From Pegea sp. RAD2-039 (lineage: Eukaryota > Chordata > Thaliacea > Salpida > Salpidae): a DNA stretch of 64,000 bases. Made by a program: the position numbers and the translations under genes. The notes beneath the pieces are model-generated. The model had not been told where the DNA came from. It saw only the letters and a program-made list of their open reading frames with translations, and did no database searches. The stretch is taken from assembly GCA_034620365.1 (NCBI GenBank), contig JAQGEQ010000175.1, positions 2,046,001 through 2,110,000 on the forward strand, written 5' to 3'. The number at the start of each line of letters is the position of its first letter. The first letter of the stretch is position 1. Below, piece by piece: positions 29,024 through 41,246 of the stretch.

Positions 29024-31440
29024 TATGATGTTAATTGTCAGAAGTTATTTGCCTAAACTTGTAATTAACTGATTAACTTATCAATTAAAACATAACATTG
29101 TTGATTTAATTTCAACTGTAAAAAAGAAAGATTATCAGATAAATAATTGTACAAATAAATCTAGAAATAATTTAAATTGATTGTTAATTAAAAAAATGAT
29201 TAAATAAAAGAAATATTAACATATAATACTAAAATATTGACACAAAAAAATGTTTATAAATTAGTTAGAAACAATTATATGAAAAACACAAAACTTTGAA
29301 CTGCTAAAATGGTGTAAAAAAATAAAAGAAATTAACCTAAGATTGTCTAGCAACTAAATCAGCAAAACTTTAAAACAGACTTTTTGAAACATCAAATGTA
29401 AGTTTACAAGGTTTAAAAGATGAAAAAAGTTATTCAAATAAAACAACAACTGAATATAATTTGAAAATGGGTAGTTTTTGAATTATTGAATGGTTAACGT
29501 TTCATCTCAATTGGCAAACCTAATAAGAATAAATTAAAAGATATGTACCACCAAATATTTACCATTAATAATAAATTTTAACAAAAAAAGAAGTTTAATA
29601 ACTTTTTTTTAATAATTTCTACAATAAAAAGTCTAAATAACTTTAAACAAAGTTAATTAACAATTTGGTATTTAAGCAATTTCAGCAATATACTAATTTA
29701 TTTTAAAAAGCATTAAACATTTTAAGGAATTTATTTCAAGATGAGTTTCAGTTCATTTAGAGTTTTAATTGAAATTCGACTGATTTAAATTTATATAGCT
29801 TTTAACTTTTTCAATGTTTACCATTTCGTTAAAAACATTGCTAAAACTTTAAGCCTTTAAAAATATTATGAAGTTATGTAAATTGAAAGTATTTTAATAA
29901 TTTTATTTACAAATTAACTGGTGTGATGATAATCGTACAAAATTCCCCTTTATTAAAAAAGTTTTGTAAAAATTTAAGTCTTGTAAAATTTTAAAGTAAA
30001 TTTTAATTGATCAGATAAATCAATTACATTATAAAATATAAAAATACAATTAGAATAAATATAGTAAGAATTTTTATTAGGATCTAAACAATAATGAAAT
30101 GTAAATCGAACTAAAACTTAGTAATCAAAGAAAGCTTGAGCAAATTTAGTTATATAAAAATAGAACAGTTATTGTCACAAGACTTTTTGTAATATTATTT
30201 TAAATCTCATAAATTTACCAGTCTACATCACACTATTAAATAACTTTCCTTCTATCAGACTAATTTGAAAACTCAATATTTTGTATTTTAGAAAAAAGAA
30301 AAAAATCTTTGACTTAAAGAATGTTGACTTGAATGATTTAAGATTAGACATTTGATGTACTTTACGATGAATCTATTCTATAGTTAAGTCATGATTTATT
30401 TAACTGAGTTTTTGAATAGTGTTTTCTGAACATTGAATCGAAATACTTAAAGTCTTTCTTGATATAATGAGTTAGAAAAGTTGAACTCAAAAGTACACTG
30501 AAAAAACTACAAAACTATATTAAATTTAATGATGTTATTATGATTTTCTGAATTTGTCTTTTTTATTGAGAATTTTTAATAAGAAGTTCAAAAAAATACT
30601 TTTAGAGTTCAAAGGCTAGCTCTAAACTATGTAGAAGCAAAGACAGCATATCGCAAAAGCAAACGACTAGCTTAAAAGTTAAAAAATTGAAAAATTAAAT
30701 CTTTAGACTAAAGATTGCTAAACTGCTTTTTATTTGTAGGTATTTAAATTAAAAAAACACATTTCTGAACTGGTTTTAAAACTTGTAGTAAAATAAAAAT
30801 AAAGCTTTTATGTTTGATGTGATATCTTATGAGAACAAAAGTAACCTGGAAATACTACTAAATTTATTTATAAGTTCAAAATCTATGAGATTTTTGTTCC
30901 TAATATTTTTAACAAACAAGTTTTTCTTTTGAATCAATGTCAGGTTTTGTCAACAGATTAGTTTTTCAGATCAGATGCCAAATCGGCTTACTTTTTTGAT
31001 ATTGTGCAAACGCAGGATTCTAAACAGCTTTGTTAATATTTCACATCAGAGTCCTTGTCTCGTTACTTATTTGGTAATGATTTTCAATCAGTTTTTATGA
31101 GGCATTTGGGGATATATCACCTCTCTTATTGTTCTTAATTTTTTACAAAAACATTTAGAAATATATTTAAAAGTTTGTAATTTTCACAATTTTTTATCTA
31201 AACTTTTCGATTTGACTTCCTATATCAAGAAAATGTTTTCTGAGGTAATTTATTTCAAAAACTACTCAGTTTGCTTTATAACTTTAATACTGTGAAAAAC
31301 CAGTTTCCTTTACAGAAAAATTCAACTTTGTTATAAAATAATTGTATTGCTTTCAAGTATATGTTATTTTCAATATCTGAGTAAAAAGTAAAAAATTTCA
31401 AAGTTGCTGAAAAGTTGAAGTTAAAAATCCTCGTCAGCCA
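29024..31440. other. AT-rich intergenic spacer, nothing recognised
   Basis: Lies between the 5' end of the DUF2045 gene and the 3' end of the first integrin gene. No open frame with protein character and no repeat unit was noticed. It must hold the DUF2045 promoter and the integrin 3' UTR. Confidence 0.5.
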
Positions 31441-34400
31441 TTATTCATCAACAAAAACTGGATTTGCAACAGTAGTTGTGGCTTGCTTAAAGAGTGGGTT
31501 GTTATTCTATCGACAACAGAGAATCAGTCAGTTATTAAGATAACGTCAATTTTCTAACCTGATTCCATTTTGATTGCCTTTGTTCTGTTACAAAATTCAT
31601 ATACTCTCTTCTAGCATGCCAATCTCTCAACAGCTTTATAATTATTAGAGTAACTAGTCCCACCAAAAATATTCCTCCAGTTGTTGCTAGCACAATGCTT
31701 AGTGGGTTTATCGCCTTGTCACAATCTACAAAATCAAAACATAATTGAAGAAAAGTTATCTAATAATATTTATCTACCTGTTTCCTGGTTAAACTTTCGA
31801 ACATAGATCTCAAATTGGTTAATTAAAGTATTCCAACTGATCAAAAATGAAACATGACAGGAGGCAGTAAGAGCAGGAACCTTGCATGACGAAGTGTACT
31901 TTGGACTGAAACATGTTTCAATTTAAACTATCATTCAAATAAATTTTTGAATTTATTACTTACTCCAAGTATTGACAAACTTTGCATTCTTCTGTTTTAT
32001 TTGCGCATTGAATTTTTCCACAAGATGGAAGTTTTTTAACTTCGATAAAATTTATAGAATTGTTACTGCAACTGCCTTTACAGTCAACAGCAGCATTCTG
32101 CAGCAGATTGAGTTTCAAAAAATTATATAAAATTGTTAAAGACTTACTTGACTTTTCCTCAAACTATCTTGAACACATTGAGCGCATTGAAAGAAGACCT
32201 CGCTTTTGCAAGTATGATCAATATCCATGCAAGTTGGATAAATACATTCGTCACAAAACTCACCAGCATAGATAGACTGCAAAATAATAGAATAATGAGA
32301 TAAATATTATCCAAACTTTAAAAGTAAATACTTCGCATATACAGTTGTCACAACTACAAGTGCCATGATTAGAGCAAATGTCTCCGTCTTTGCTGTTTGT
32401 AGGAGAGCATAATTGTGGATTACACATACAAGTACCATCAGGACCCAGACTAAAACCGCTTTTACAAATACATTCCTTTTTTTGATCACAGTTTTGGCAA
32501 TCACCTCGATTAGATCCTGAATGTTTTAGTTGTCATTACCGAATCAAACTGTTCAAATTAAATCTTACCTCCACAAAGACCCTCTCTATTACTAGCACAA
32601 CCAGTATGCACACATTCGCAGAAATTCCCGAAACTTCCCTTATTACATTGACAAGCTCCACACTCGCAATTTCCATTACCACTAAAACGATTCCCGATCA
32701 GAGGAGGCAACTGATGAACACATAAACAAACCTGCAGAGTTTTTTTGAGGATGGGGTCTTCCGACAACTTTCATCCGTCATATTTCTTTGCTCAGTCGTT
32801 TTACATTGACACTGTTTGCCAAAAAATCCATCACCACAATGACACGAGCCACACTGAAAGAGAAGTACAATAAATTTTATGACTCTTCATTGTTTGATCT
32901 TACTTCAAAATCTCCTTTAAGAGAGCAACTTTGACTGGATTTTTCTAGACTTTCTGAACAATTACACGAACAAAGATATTCTGCAAAAAAACTACTTTGA
33001 AGTGGGTAGATGTATCAAAGTAACTCACCAAAGCGAAGTTCAACTTCATCGGGGACAAAACTGGACGAAATCTTAGCAGTTTCGTAAGTAGTGGAAGGAC
33101 ATTGCTCAAGTTTGAATTCAAACTGAAAAATTGCCTATAAAACAAAGATCAGATGATGAAGATCAGATAATAGTAATAAAACAGCAAAATGAGAAGATAA
33201 CAATCATATTATTTGAATAAGACCACAAAGACTAACTTATGAGTATTAAAAGATAAGGATCGGATGAGAGAGAACAGAAGATGAAGAATATAAAATGAAG
33301 ATTGAATGATAAGGGTTAGAAAGTTAGAATCAAAAATAAGATCAGTTGTTGGTGAATTTAAGTTAAGAAGGATCAGATGATAGAAATCAGAATATAAACA
33401 TCACATGATCAGAATTAGAAAATGGAGATTAAAAAATGAAAAAAAAAACATGATTAGAATTGAAAGTTAGGATAAAAAAAATGAAAGATAAATTTCTAGA
33501 AATGAAAAGGAAAAAAAACTGACTTCATCTTGAAGATTTCCTGCGTTGTCACAGCTTAATTCATTTTCTCTCCAAGTTTTTGATCTTGGACATAAGACAC
33601 GATATTTCATTTCAATGTTCTTACTGACTTCTGGTTTGCTAATCGAAATTTTGCTCTTTAATTTCTGTATCAGAATTTATCAGCTAATTAAAGCAATGAG
33701 GGTTATTTTGATGGCATTTGTGGTTTCTTACATCATATGAAGTTGAAATCACTTGAACTACATTACTCGAGTCCGACTCTAATTGACTTGCAACAGAGTT
33801 TGGAAGAACTTTAACTAAATCCTACTCGAAAAAAACCTTTTACTTGAAAGTTACAAACCATTTTTATGTAGACTTACTTCATATAGAGGATGAACATCCT
33901 TCGTAACCGCAAAAATTGCCTGCAGTTTATTTTCTTTAAAAACATTTTTAATTTGACCCAAGGAAGGATAATCGAATTGGTTTCCTTTTGTATAAACAGT
34001 ATCACTTGGTGATAATAATTTATTGAAACCCTGAAAAACCATTCATATCATCATTCAATTGATATTCATACCAAATATCTCATCACTTCTTTCATGTAAC
34101 ATTGTTGATCATTTGCTTCTAATATCGCAGCAAGCTTTCCATCCATAGCGATATGAGGTGATGCGTCTGATGCGTACAGGATTACACGAAGAGCATCTTT
34201 TCTCCATCCAATCAGACTTTGACAAACAGCAATTTGCATCAATGCATCGAATCCTCCTTCTGGTGAATCTATGTTCCCGGAGATTGTTGTTGATTTAATG
34301 ACATCGACAAATTCCTGTTCAACGTTTGTCAGCTTCAGTTGGTGTTTGTAGTCAAACACTGCACTACAAGTGTCACATGGATTCTTCAAGCTGTAAATAC

Positions 34401-35177
34401 ATCATCAGTATTAGGAAACTGGGTCTCTAGGGTCACTTACTGTTTCATTAATGTGCTTGTGTATGGCATGGTAACTTTATCAACGAATGAACCAAATCCC
34501 AAATATACATTCTTAGTAACATTTGTTTTTATTTGTCTAACCAAATTACTTCCTAAACTCTGAAAAAAACTGATAAAGTTTCTGTGCTGGAAACGTGACA
34601 TCACTAACTTGTAAAATCGTTAAATCGTCGCTCATCGAATTTGACAAATCCATGACGTAGTACAGATCTAATGGGTACTGGACCTTCTTCTTAAAAGTGA
34701 TGTTTACTTTTTGAACTTCACCTGAAATTGACTTTTGTTCTAAATGACGTCACTTCCATACAACTTTTTACCTCGTCGTAATTTGATGAGAAGATTTTGA
34801 GGTCGGATTTGAGTTTTGGAACTAAAGCTGCGATTGGTCGTTGCTGTAGTTGAGGACCGGGGATTTTCGATGTCCTTAGCAGGACATTGGTTGAGGGTTC
34901 TGCCCAGAATTTTTATTAAAAGTCGAAGTTATTAAAAGATGTGTACCCATCAGTGCAGTGGAAATATGAGTTGGAGACATTAGAAGGAGCAGAACACCAG
35001 GAGCAGCTTGGATGAGCTTTGATACAATCAGAACAAAACTTTTGAAGCTCACAGATTGATGATCCTGTAAGAAACGTAATTGAGGTTCTGGTAGTTGATA
35101 AATATTTACTTTTTACCTGAGGTATAAACGGAGTTCAAAAAAGTTGCGGAAATGAAAATCATTAAAAAAATCTTCAT
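31441..35177 (-). CDS. Integrin beta subunit, copy A
   Basis: Single-pass adhesion receptor that pairs with an alpha subunit. The signal peptide exon 35177-35117 ([20 protein letters not shown]) is followed by a PSI domain (35064-34947, [14 protein letters not shown]) and a hybrid/beta-I domain with [25 protein letters not shown] (DxSxS MIDAS, exon 34721-34609), [12 protein letters not shown] (34559-34441) and [20 protein letters not shown] (34390-34087). Further checked exons are 34030-33878, 33821-33732, 33664-33524, 33134-33029 and 32980-32904; phases close throughout these. Then come cysteine-rich I-EGF repeats, a beta-tail domain, a TM helix ([20 protein letters not shown]) and a tail starting [12 protein letters not shown]. 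The specificity-determining loop is short (CDTC). Both tail motifs are NPxF (NNPLF, NPVF) instead of the usual NPxY. Tandem neighbour of copy B, same orientation. Confidence 0.93.
33146..33520. repeat. Degenerate purine-rich repeat in a copy A intron
   Basis: Long intron filled with loosely repeated phrases around GATCAGATNATAG, AGATGAAGA and ATCAGAA on the plus strand. A similar tract occurs in copy B (37855-37990), including GGATCAGANNNTAGNAATCAGAA. Either it predates the duplication or it is a recurrent low-complexity expansion. Confidence 0.4.
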
Positions 35178-37379
35178 ATTTTATTTCCTAACTTCAATTG
35201 TTTCAATTTCAAAGTTCTTTCTTTAAAATAAATAAAAGTTTTTATTCAAATGTTTATTTGAAACATAAAGAGAGAAACTCCTTTATTTCCTAAATACACT
35301 TCATCTGTTTTTAATTAACAATTTTCTGTTGTAAAATCAACCCTCAAAACTTCAAATTAAAACTTTGACTTTTCAATAATAAAAATTGGAAATCAAATTT
35401 ACAAACTTTTTGGAGTAATTTATAGGAATTTTAAACATTTGTAAAAACTAACAAAAAATATTCATCAAAGTTGTTTTACAGAATCTAATCGACATCTTAT
35501 TAGTTTGTTAAAATAACTTAAAATCTATTTTCAAAACAAAATATGTTTTAATACTTACTGACTGATTGCCAAACTATCTGCTTGATAAAAGCTAAAATAT
35601 TAAACTTTAATTCAGTTTTCAACAGAAACAAAAGCTCTTGTTTAAATTTTGTATAAATAATTTATTGTTATTATCAGGTGATACACAAAAATATATTCAT
35701 TTATTATAATATTTTAAGATTATATAAACAGTACGATTTAAATATTTAACATAAGATACTAAATTTAAAGTTTGTAAAGATCTAATGGTATATATTTTAT
35801 ATAAAATACTGAAAATAAAGAAGACTAATCTATGTTTTAACATCTTTGAGGTTCTATAAAAATTTTAAGTAATATTTTTAGAAACTTTTATTCTAAAATT
35901 AAAAAATTAAAGAAGTTTTTTGACTTAAGAGAAAATCAAATAAAAACAAGAATAATATTTCAAAACTCAATCAATCTTTTTATAGAATAATTTTTGCGGT
36001 TAAGATTAAACGATTATCAATTAAAAAGTATTTTATAAAAAATGTTAAAACTTAAACTGTTGAGATCTTTATCTTAAAGATTTGAGTTTTATTTTAGAAA
36101 TTATTAACCGAAAACGTTTTATACAAAAATGTATTATTTATTTGTTCACGAAAACTCATTTACTAATGAATGCTTCAACACAATTATAAAATGTTTGATT
36201 TTTTCGGAGAAGTTATTTTCTGATTGAATTTGATTCTAAATTAATTAACCTTCACAAAATTATAATGCTAAAAAAATCATTATTTATCTTTTTACAAACA
36301 AAATTATCTTTTCAAAATAAACTCAAACCCGATTTATATCAAAAACTTATAACAAATAAACGAGTAAGTAAATATAAAATAAATAAATTATAAATAATTC
36401 AATGTTAAGTAGAAATCAAAACCTTAGTTTTATACTCTAACCTCACGGGAAAATAAGAAATAGAATAAAAATTAAAATATTTCTTGAAAAAAACTTTAAA
36501 TAATTTCAAGTTTATTAATAATGATTTTAAATTTCTTTTTTTAGATATCCTCCTGCTTATTTAAGTATATTTTTAGTTTTACAAAAAAGATTTATCTAAG
36601 AAATGTGTGAAGTTAATATTAAAAATGAAAAATACCGTAAATGGTGCATCACTAATTCCTTCAAATAGCTGGTTATTTAATTTGATTAAAAATATATTGA
36701 AATTTTGAATAGAAAAAACTAAAATTAAAAATAACAATTTAAATATACAGGTATCCAAAACGTTTTTGATTTAGTCTTTTCCTATTAAACAAACATTTTT
36801 ACCATGTTTTCTTTCCACAAACTTTTTTTTTAATTTAACCTTTTATAGATATTAAAAGGATTTGTCAAAGACCAAATTTGGAAGTATTACTGCGTGACGT
36901 CATTTTTGTTTCTGGTGGCTCCAGTACATATTTTGTTCTACTTTTTGTTGCTACCTTGCGGAAAAAGTGATTTTTTGAAACGTTATGTTGTTACAATCGA
37001 AGAAGGGTTCTAAGCAACTATTAAAATAATCCCCAAATAATTTGTCAAAATAAAAAATTGAACTTTTCTCAAGCAATTTTCTTTAAATGATTTTCAAGAA
37101 AAATTTAAGAAAAAGATTGTAATTGGTAAGAAATGGTTGTTTTATAAATTGATTTATTTGATAAAGAACAGTTTAAATCGTAATAAAAGTTGATTTTATA
37201 AAAATTGTATTTATGTTTTGAATTATTAAACCGATAGCTTAGAAAAAAATTCAATGTAGTTAAAAACTCACAGACAAAAGTTTGTTAAAAATAGTTTAAA
37301 AAAAAGTTTATACAAATAACTGATAAACATTTGGAGTAAATTACGATGTGCATTTTAATAAAGATCACCACTAGTGGCT
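35178..37379. other. Spacer between tandem integrin genes
   Basis: AT-rich, no open frame of interest. It contains the copy A promoter, the copy B 3' UTR, and one TGACGTCA palindrome at 36895-36902 inside a small patch of less AT-rich sequence (36.88-37.0 kb). Confidence 0.45.
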
Positions 37380-40300
37380 TTACTTTCCGATGAAAGCAGG
37401 ATTTTCAACTCTAACAGACGCTTTGGAAAAAAGAGGATTTTCTCCCTGAAAAAGAAAAATTTGTCAAAATATCAATCAAACAACTGATGAGATCAAAACC
37501 TGAGTCCAGCGACTCTTGCGTTGATCCTCAAGAAAAGTCTCATATTCGACTTTATCTCTGAAATGAGTACAAATCTTCCAGGCAATCAATAAAGCGATTC
37601 CGAGGAACAGTATACCGCCAACTAGCGGAAATACGATCAAAATTGCATCGATTGGCTTCTCGCAATCTGTTTATGACGACATCTGTGATAAAAGTTTAAT
37701 GACGTCATGAAAAGCCGACCTGAATCGTAGCTGAACTTTTTCACATATAAGAAGTAATCAGTTTGTTCTTTCAACCAAACTATTTGATAGGTAACTCGAC
37801 AAGTGGCTGATAAACCTCCAGCGTTCTTGATACAGATGTCTGATGAGAAAGAAGATCTACAGAAAGATTAGATAATGAGAATCAATAATGAAAGTGATAA
37901 GGATCAGAGGGTAGGAATCAGAAAATGAAGATTAGTTGATTTTAAAGAGTAACAAAAATGAGATAATACGAATCAGGTGATAGAACTTACTCAATATTTT
38001 CACAAGTTTTACATTCAGCTGTATAAGTTGTATTTTCACAACCAACTCTGCAGTCGGGAATTTGATTCACATTCTGATAGGAAATATCTTTCTTCGAACA
38101 CTTAGTTGAACAATCCACATCATCACTCTGCATAAATGACATCATATTCACATGACGTCATCAGATGATGTAGACAACTAACTTCGCTCATTTGTAAGAC
38201 ACACTCAGCACATTCAAAGAAGTTTTGATCATCGCAATTTGCTTGCATCTTCTTGCAGTTGGGATGAACACATTCTTCACAGTATGTACCTTGATAAATA
38301 GGCTGAAAGACAAACTGATTAGCTCCTCGAAAACTTCTTCTTATATCAACTGACTAATTCGGAACTGCCGTCAATCAAACATTTACATTGATTGCAATCG
38401 CAACTCCCATTTTCACTACAGATCTCTTCTGTTGATTTATCTTTTTTACATGACTGCTCATGACATGTGCACACTTTGGTCTTCGGATTTTTCGTGTATC
38501 CATTTTTACATATACAGTTAGGGTCCTTACCGAGGCAGTTGTGACAGTCACCCTTATCCAAGCCTACAAAAAGCTTTAACTCATGACGTTAAGTGATTTT
38601 GAATTACCTCCGCAAACTCCATTTTGATCTGAAGAGCACCCCGTAGATACACATTCACAAAACTCCCCAAATTGGTCGTTATAGCAACTACAATCACCAC
38701 ACTCACAATAACCATTTCCACTGCGATCATATTTGGTTATTTGATGAAATTAAAAGTCTTTGAACAAACCTGCAAATTGCTGAATTAGATCTATTGTTTT
38801 GCCGACATTGATTTTCGAAGGACACATCTCCGGATGTGACGTTACACTGACAGCTGCGTCCACTATGTCCCTCGTGACATTTGCAAGTACCACACTTTAG
38901 AAAAATTGAATTTTAGATGCTAAGTAACTTGATAAATTGTATTTAGAGCAGAATATAGCCACTCCTTAAATTCCCAGGTTTCTAATTTTAGTAGTTTGAG
39001 TGAAAATAGAAATAATCACAAACCTCTAAATCGCCATTATTGTTACACCTCGAACTGTTTGCATCTTTAGTTTTTGAACAGGAACATCCACATAAATATT
39101 CTGATGACAATAAAAATGAACAAAAAGAAAAGATAAGATTGAAACTGACTAAAAGTGATTAGAGTTTCATCATTTAGTTGTCCTGATGTGATGTTAACTT
39201 TGTCTTCAATGCTTGGATCACTTGGACATTCTTTAGCATTGAAAGTGAATTGGAAGACAACCTGATAACAAGCAAATTAGTAGAAAAAAGTTTCGCCAAG
39301 AACCTTACTTCATCTCCAATGTCGCCAGCATTTTCACATCTCAATTGACTTTCTTCCCAGCTTCCACCAGGACACAGCACTCGATATGACATTTGTACGT
39401 TGCTAGGCACAGTAGGAGGTGACAACGTAATGAGAGATTTCAATTTCTGTAAATAGTTTTTTGACCAATAATTGTTTGAAGTTATCTTTTTAAAGCAAAC
39501 TCACATCATATGATTCTGAAATTACATCAACTACATTACTTGAATCGCTTTCTAATTCACCAGCATAAGAATTACCTAAAGTTTTTTCCAGCTCCTAAAT
39601 AAAAGCTTTTTTACATTTGTACATTTGCAAACTAACTCAACCTTGTACAACTCGAAAATATCTTTAGTAACAGCAAATATTGTGGTGATTTTGTGTCTCT
39701 TAAACACATCTCTTAGCTGACCAACTGATGGGTAGTCCAACAATTTGCTTTTTGTATATAGATAAGACTCTTTTAAATGTTTATTTACTTTTGATCCCTG
39801 AAAGGAATTTATCAACTTGTGTGTGACAAAACCTTCTAACTAGCCCACCTTATTTAGATGACATTGTTCATCATTTGCTTCTAATATCGCAGCAAGCTTT
39901 CCATCCATAGCGATATGAGGTGATGCGTCTGATGCGTACAAGATTACACGAAGAGCATCTTTTCTCCATCCAATCGTTTCCTGACAAACAGCAATTTGCA
40001 TCAATGCATCGAAGCCACCTTCTGGTGAATCTATATTCCCGGAGATTGTTGTATTGCCAACAGTATTTCTGAACTTATTTCCATTAGCATTGATTGGCAA
40101 TTGATGTTTAAAACCAAACGCTGGACTACAAACTTCATCAGAACAAGGATTTCTCAAACTGCAAACAAATTGAAGTTTTATTCGAAAACCTTTTTGTGTT
40201 TAAATATCAACAACTCACTGGTCTTCAACAGTGCTGGCATATGGCATCATAACTTTATCTACAAAAGAACCAAAACCTAACTCGACGTTACTTGTTACTT

Positions 40301-41246
40301 TCTTTCGAATTCTATCCACCAGGTTTTCTCCCAGTCCCTAAAGATCAGAGGAAGGTCAGAAGAAGATAAAGCTTTAAAAGTTTTATCACCTGTAGTGTTG
40401 CCAAATCATCTTTCATAGAATTTGAAAGGTCCATTACGTAATAAAGATCGAGAGGATATTCGAGAGTTTTTCTGAACGTCACATTCACCACAACATTTTG
40501 TCCTATGATATTATCACTTGAAGACAATTTTTTAAAAAGCCATTTTCTCACCAGGTCTTAAATTAACCCTCAGAGATTGAGGTTTGATTTGAATAGGAGA
40601 TTTCCCATTTTTGTTGTTCGATGTAAAGTCCTCGCTTGTGACATCATCGATGTTTGATTGAGGATTTTCAATACGATCTGAACCACATTTCAATTCGCTA
40701 CAAACATCACGTTACAACATTGATCCTCACAAAACAATGACATCATCACCTAGCAAGTGAACAACGAAGCCGCGGAGATATTCGATTTGATTGTGACGTA
40801 TCATTGTGTTCTTCAGCACACCATGAACAATTAGGATTAGCTTGAATACAGTCTTCACAGGTTAGTTGTGAACGACAAATTGCGGCTGAAAAACAGTACA
40901 AAGTCAGCAGCAGTAACCAGTAGTAAACAACGGTAACCAGTAGTAACCAGCAGTAACCAGCGGTAACCAGCAGTAACCAACGGTAACCAGTAGTAACCAG
41001 CAGTAACCAACGGTAACCAGCAGTAACCAGCAGTAACCAGCGGTAACCAGCAGTAACCAACGGTAACCAGCAGTAACCAGCAGTAACCAGCGGTAACCAG
41101 CAGTAACCAGCAGCAGTAACCAGCAGTAACCAGCAGTAACCATCGGTAACCAGTAACTTACCATCGGATGTTTGTGAAAGGGTCTTGATTGTACAGAAAG
41201 CAAACAAAAAAGTCAAAATAATTAAAATATCAAAACTTGTTTTCAT
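37380..41246 (-). CDS. Integrin beta subunit, copy B
   Basis: Paralogue of copy A. Signal peptide exon 41246-41162 ([20 protein letters not shown]), PSI exon 40885-40750 ([14 protein letters not shown]), hybrid segment [27 protein letters not shown], a beta-I exon covering about 40157-39851 with NPCSDEVCS and [20 protein letters not shown], then cysteine-rich I-EGF repeats (for example CGECDYC-type spacing near 38.7 kb), a beta-tail domain, TM helix ([20 protein letters not shown]) and tail [13 protein letters not shown]. The last exon encodes [25 protein letters not shown], so both tail motifs are NPxF. Intron 1 holds a 10-bp minisatellite. Part of the beta-I exon is nearly identical in DNA to copy A. 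I did not model every exon of the EGF region base by base. Confidence 0.92.
40911..41157. repeat. 10-bp minisatellite in integrin copy B intron 1
   Basis: About 24 head-to-tail copies of a 10-bp unit, CAGTAACCAG or CGGTAACCAG on the plus strand (GGTTACTGCT on the coding strand). There are occasional AA endings, a hint of a 50-bp higher-order pattern, and a 3-bp phase shift near 41111. The array begins within a few bases of the 5' splice site (GTAAGTTACTGG), and GATGGT at the exon end recurs inside the array, so the unit may derive from the splice junction. It is open in several frames and creates spurious reading frames rich in [10 protein letters not shown]; these are intronic. Confidence 0.95.

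Noticed and set aside
32440..32520. RGD in the integrin copy A cysteine-rich region (SNRGDCQN)
   Set aside because: Inside an I-EGF repeat with disulfide-bonded cysteines; most likely chance, with no reason to think it is a ligand motif.
40746..41246. Long minus-strand frames encoding repeated [14 protein letters not shown] residues
   Set aside because: They are translations of the 10-bp minisatellite inside integrin copy B intron 1; the intron has consensus GT-AG ends and the flanking exons join in phase as signal peptide and PSI domain.
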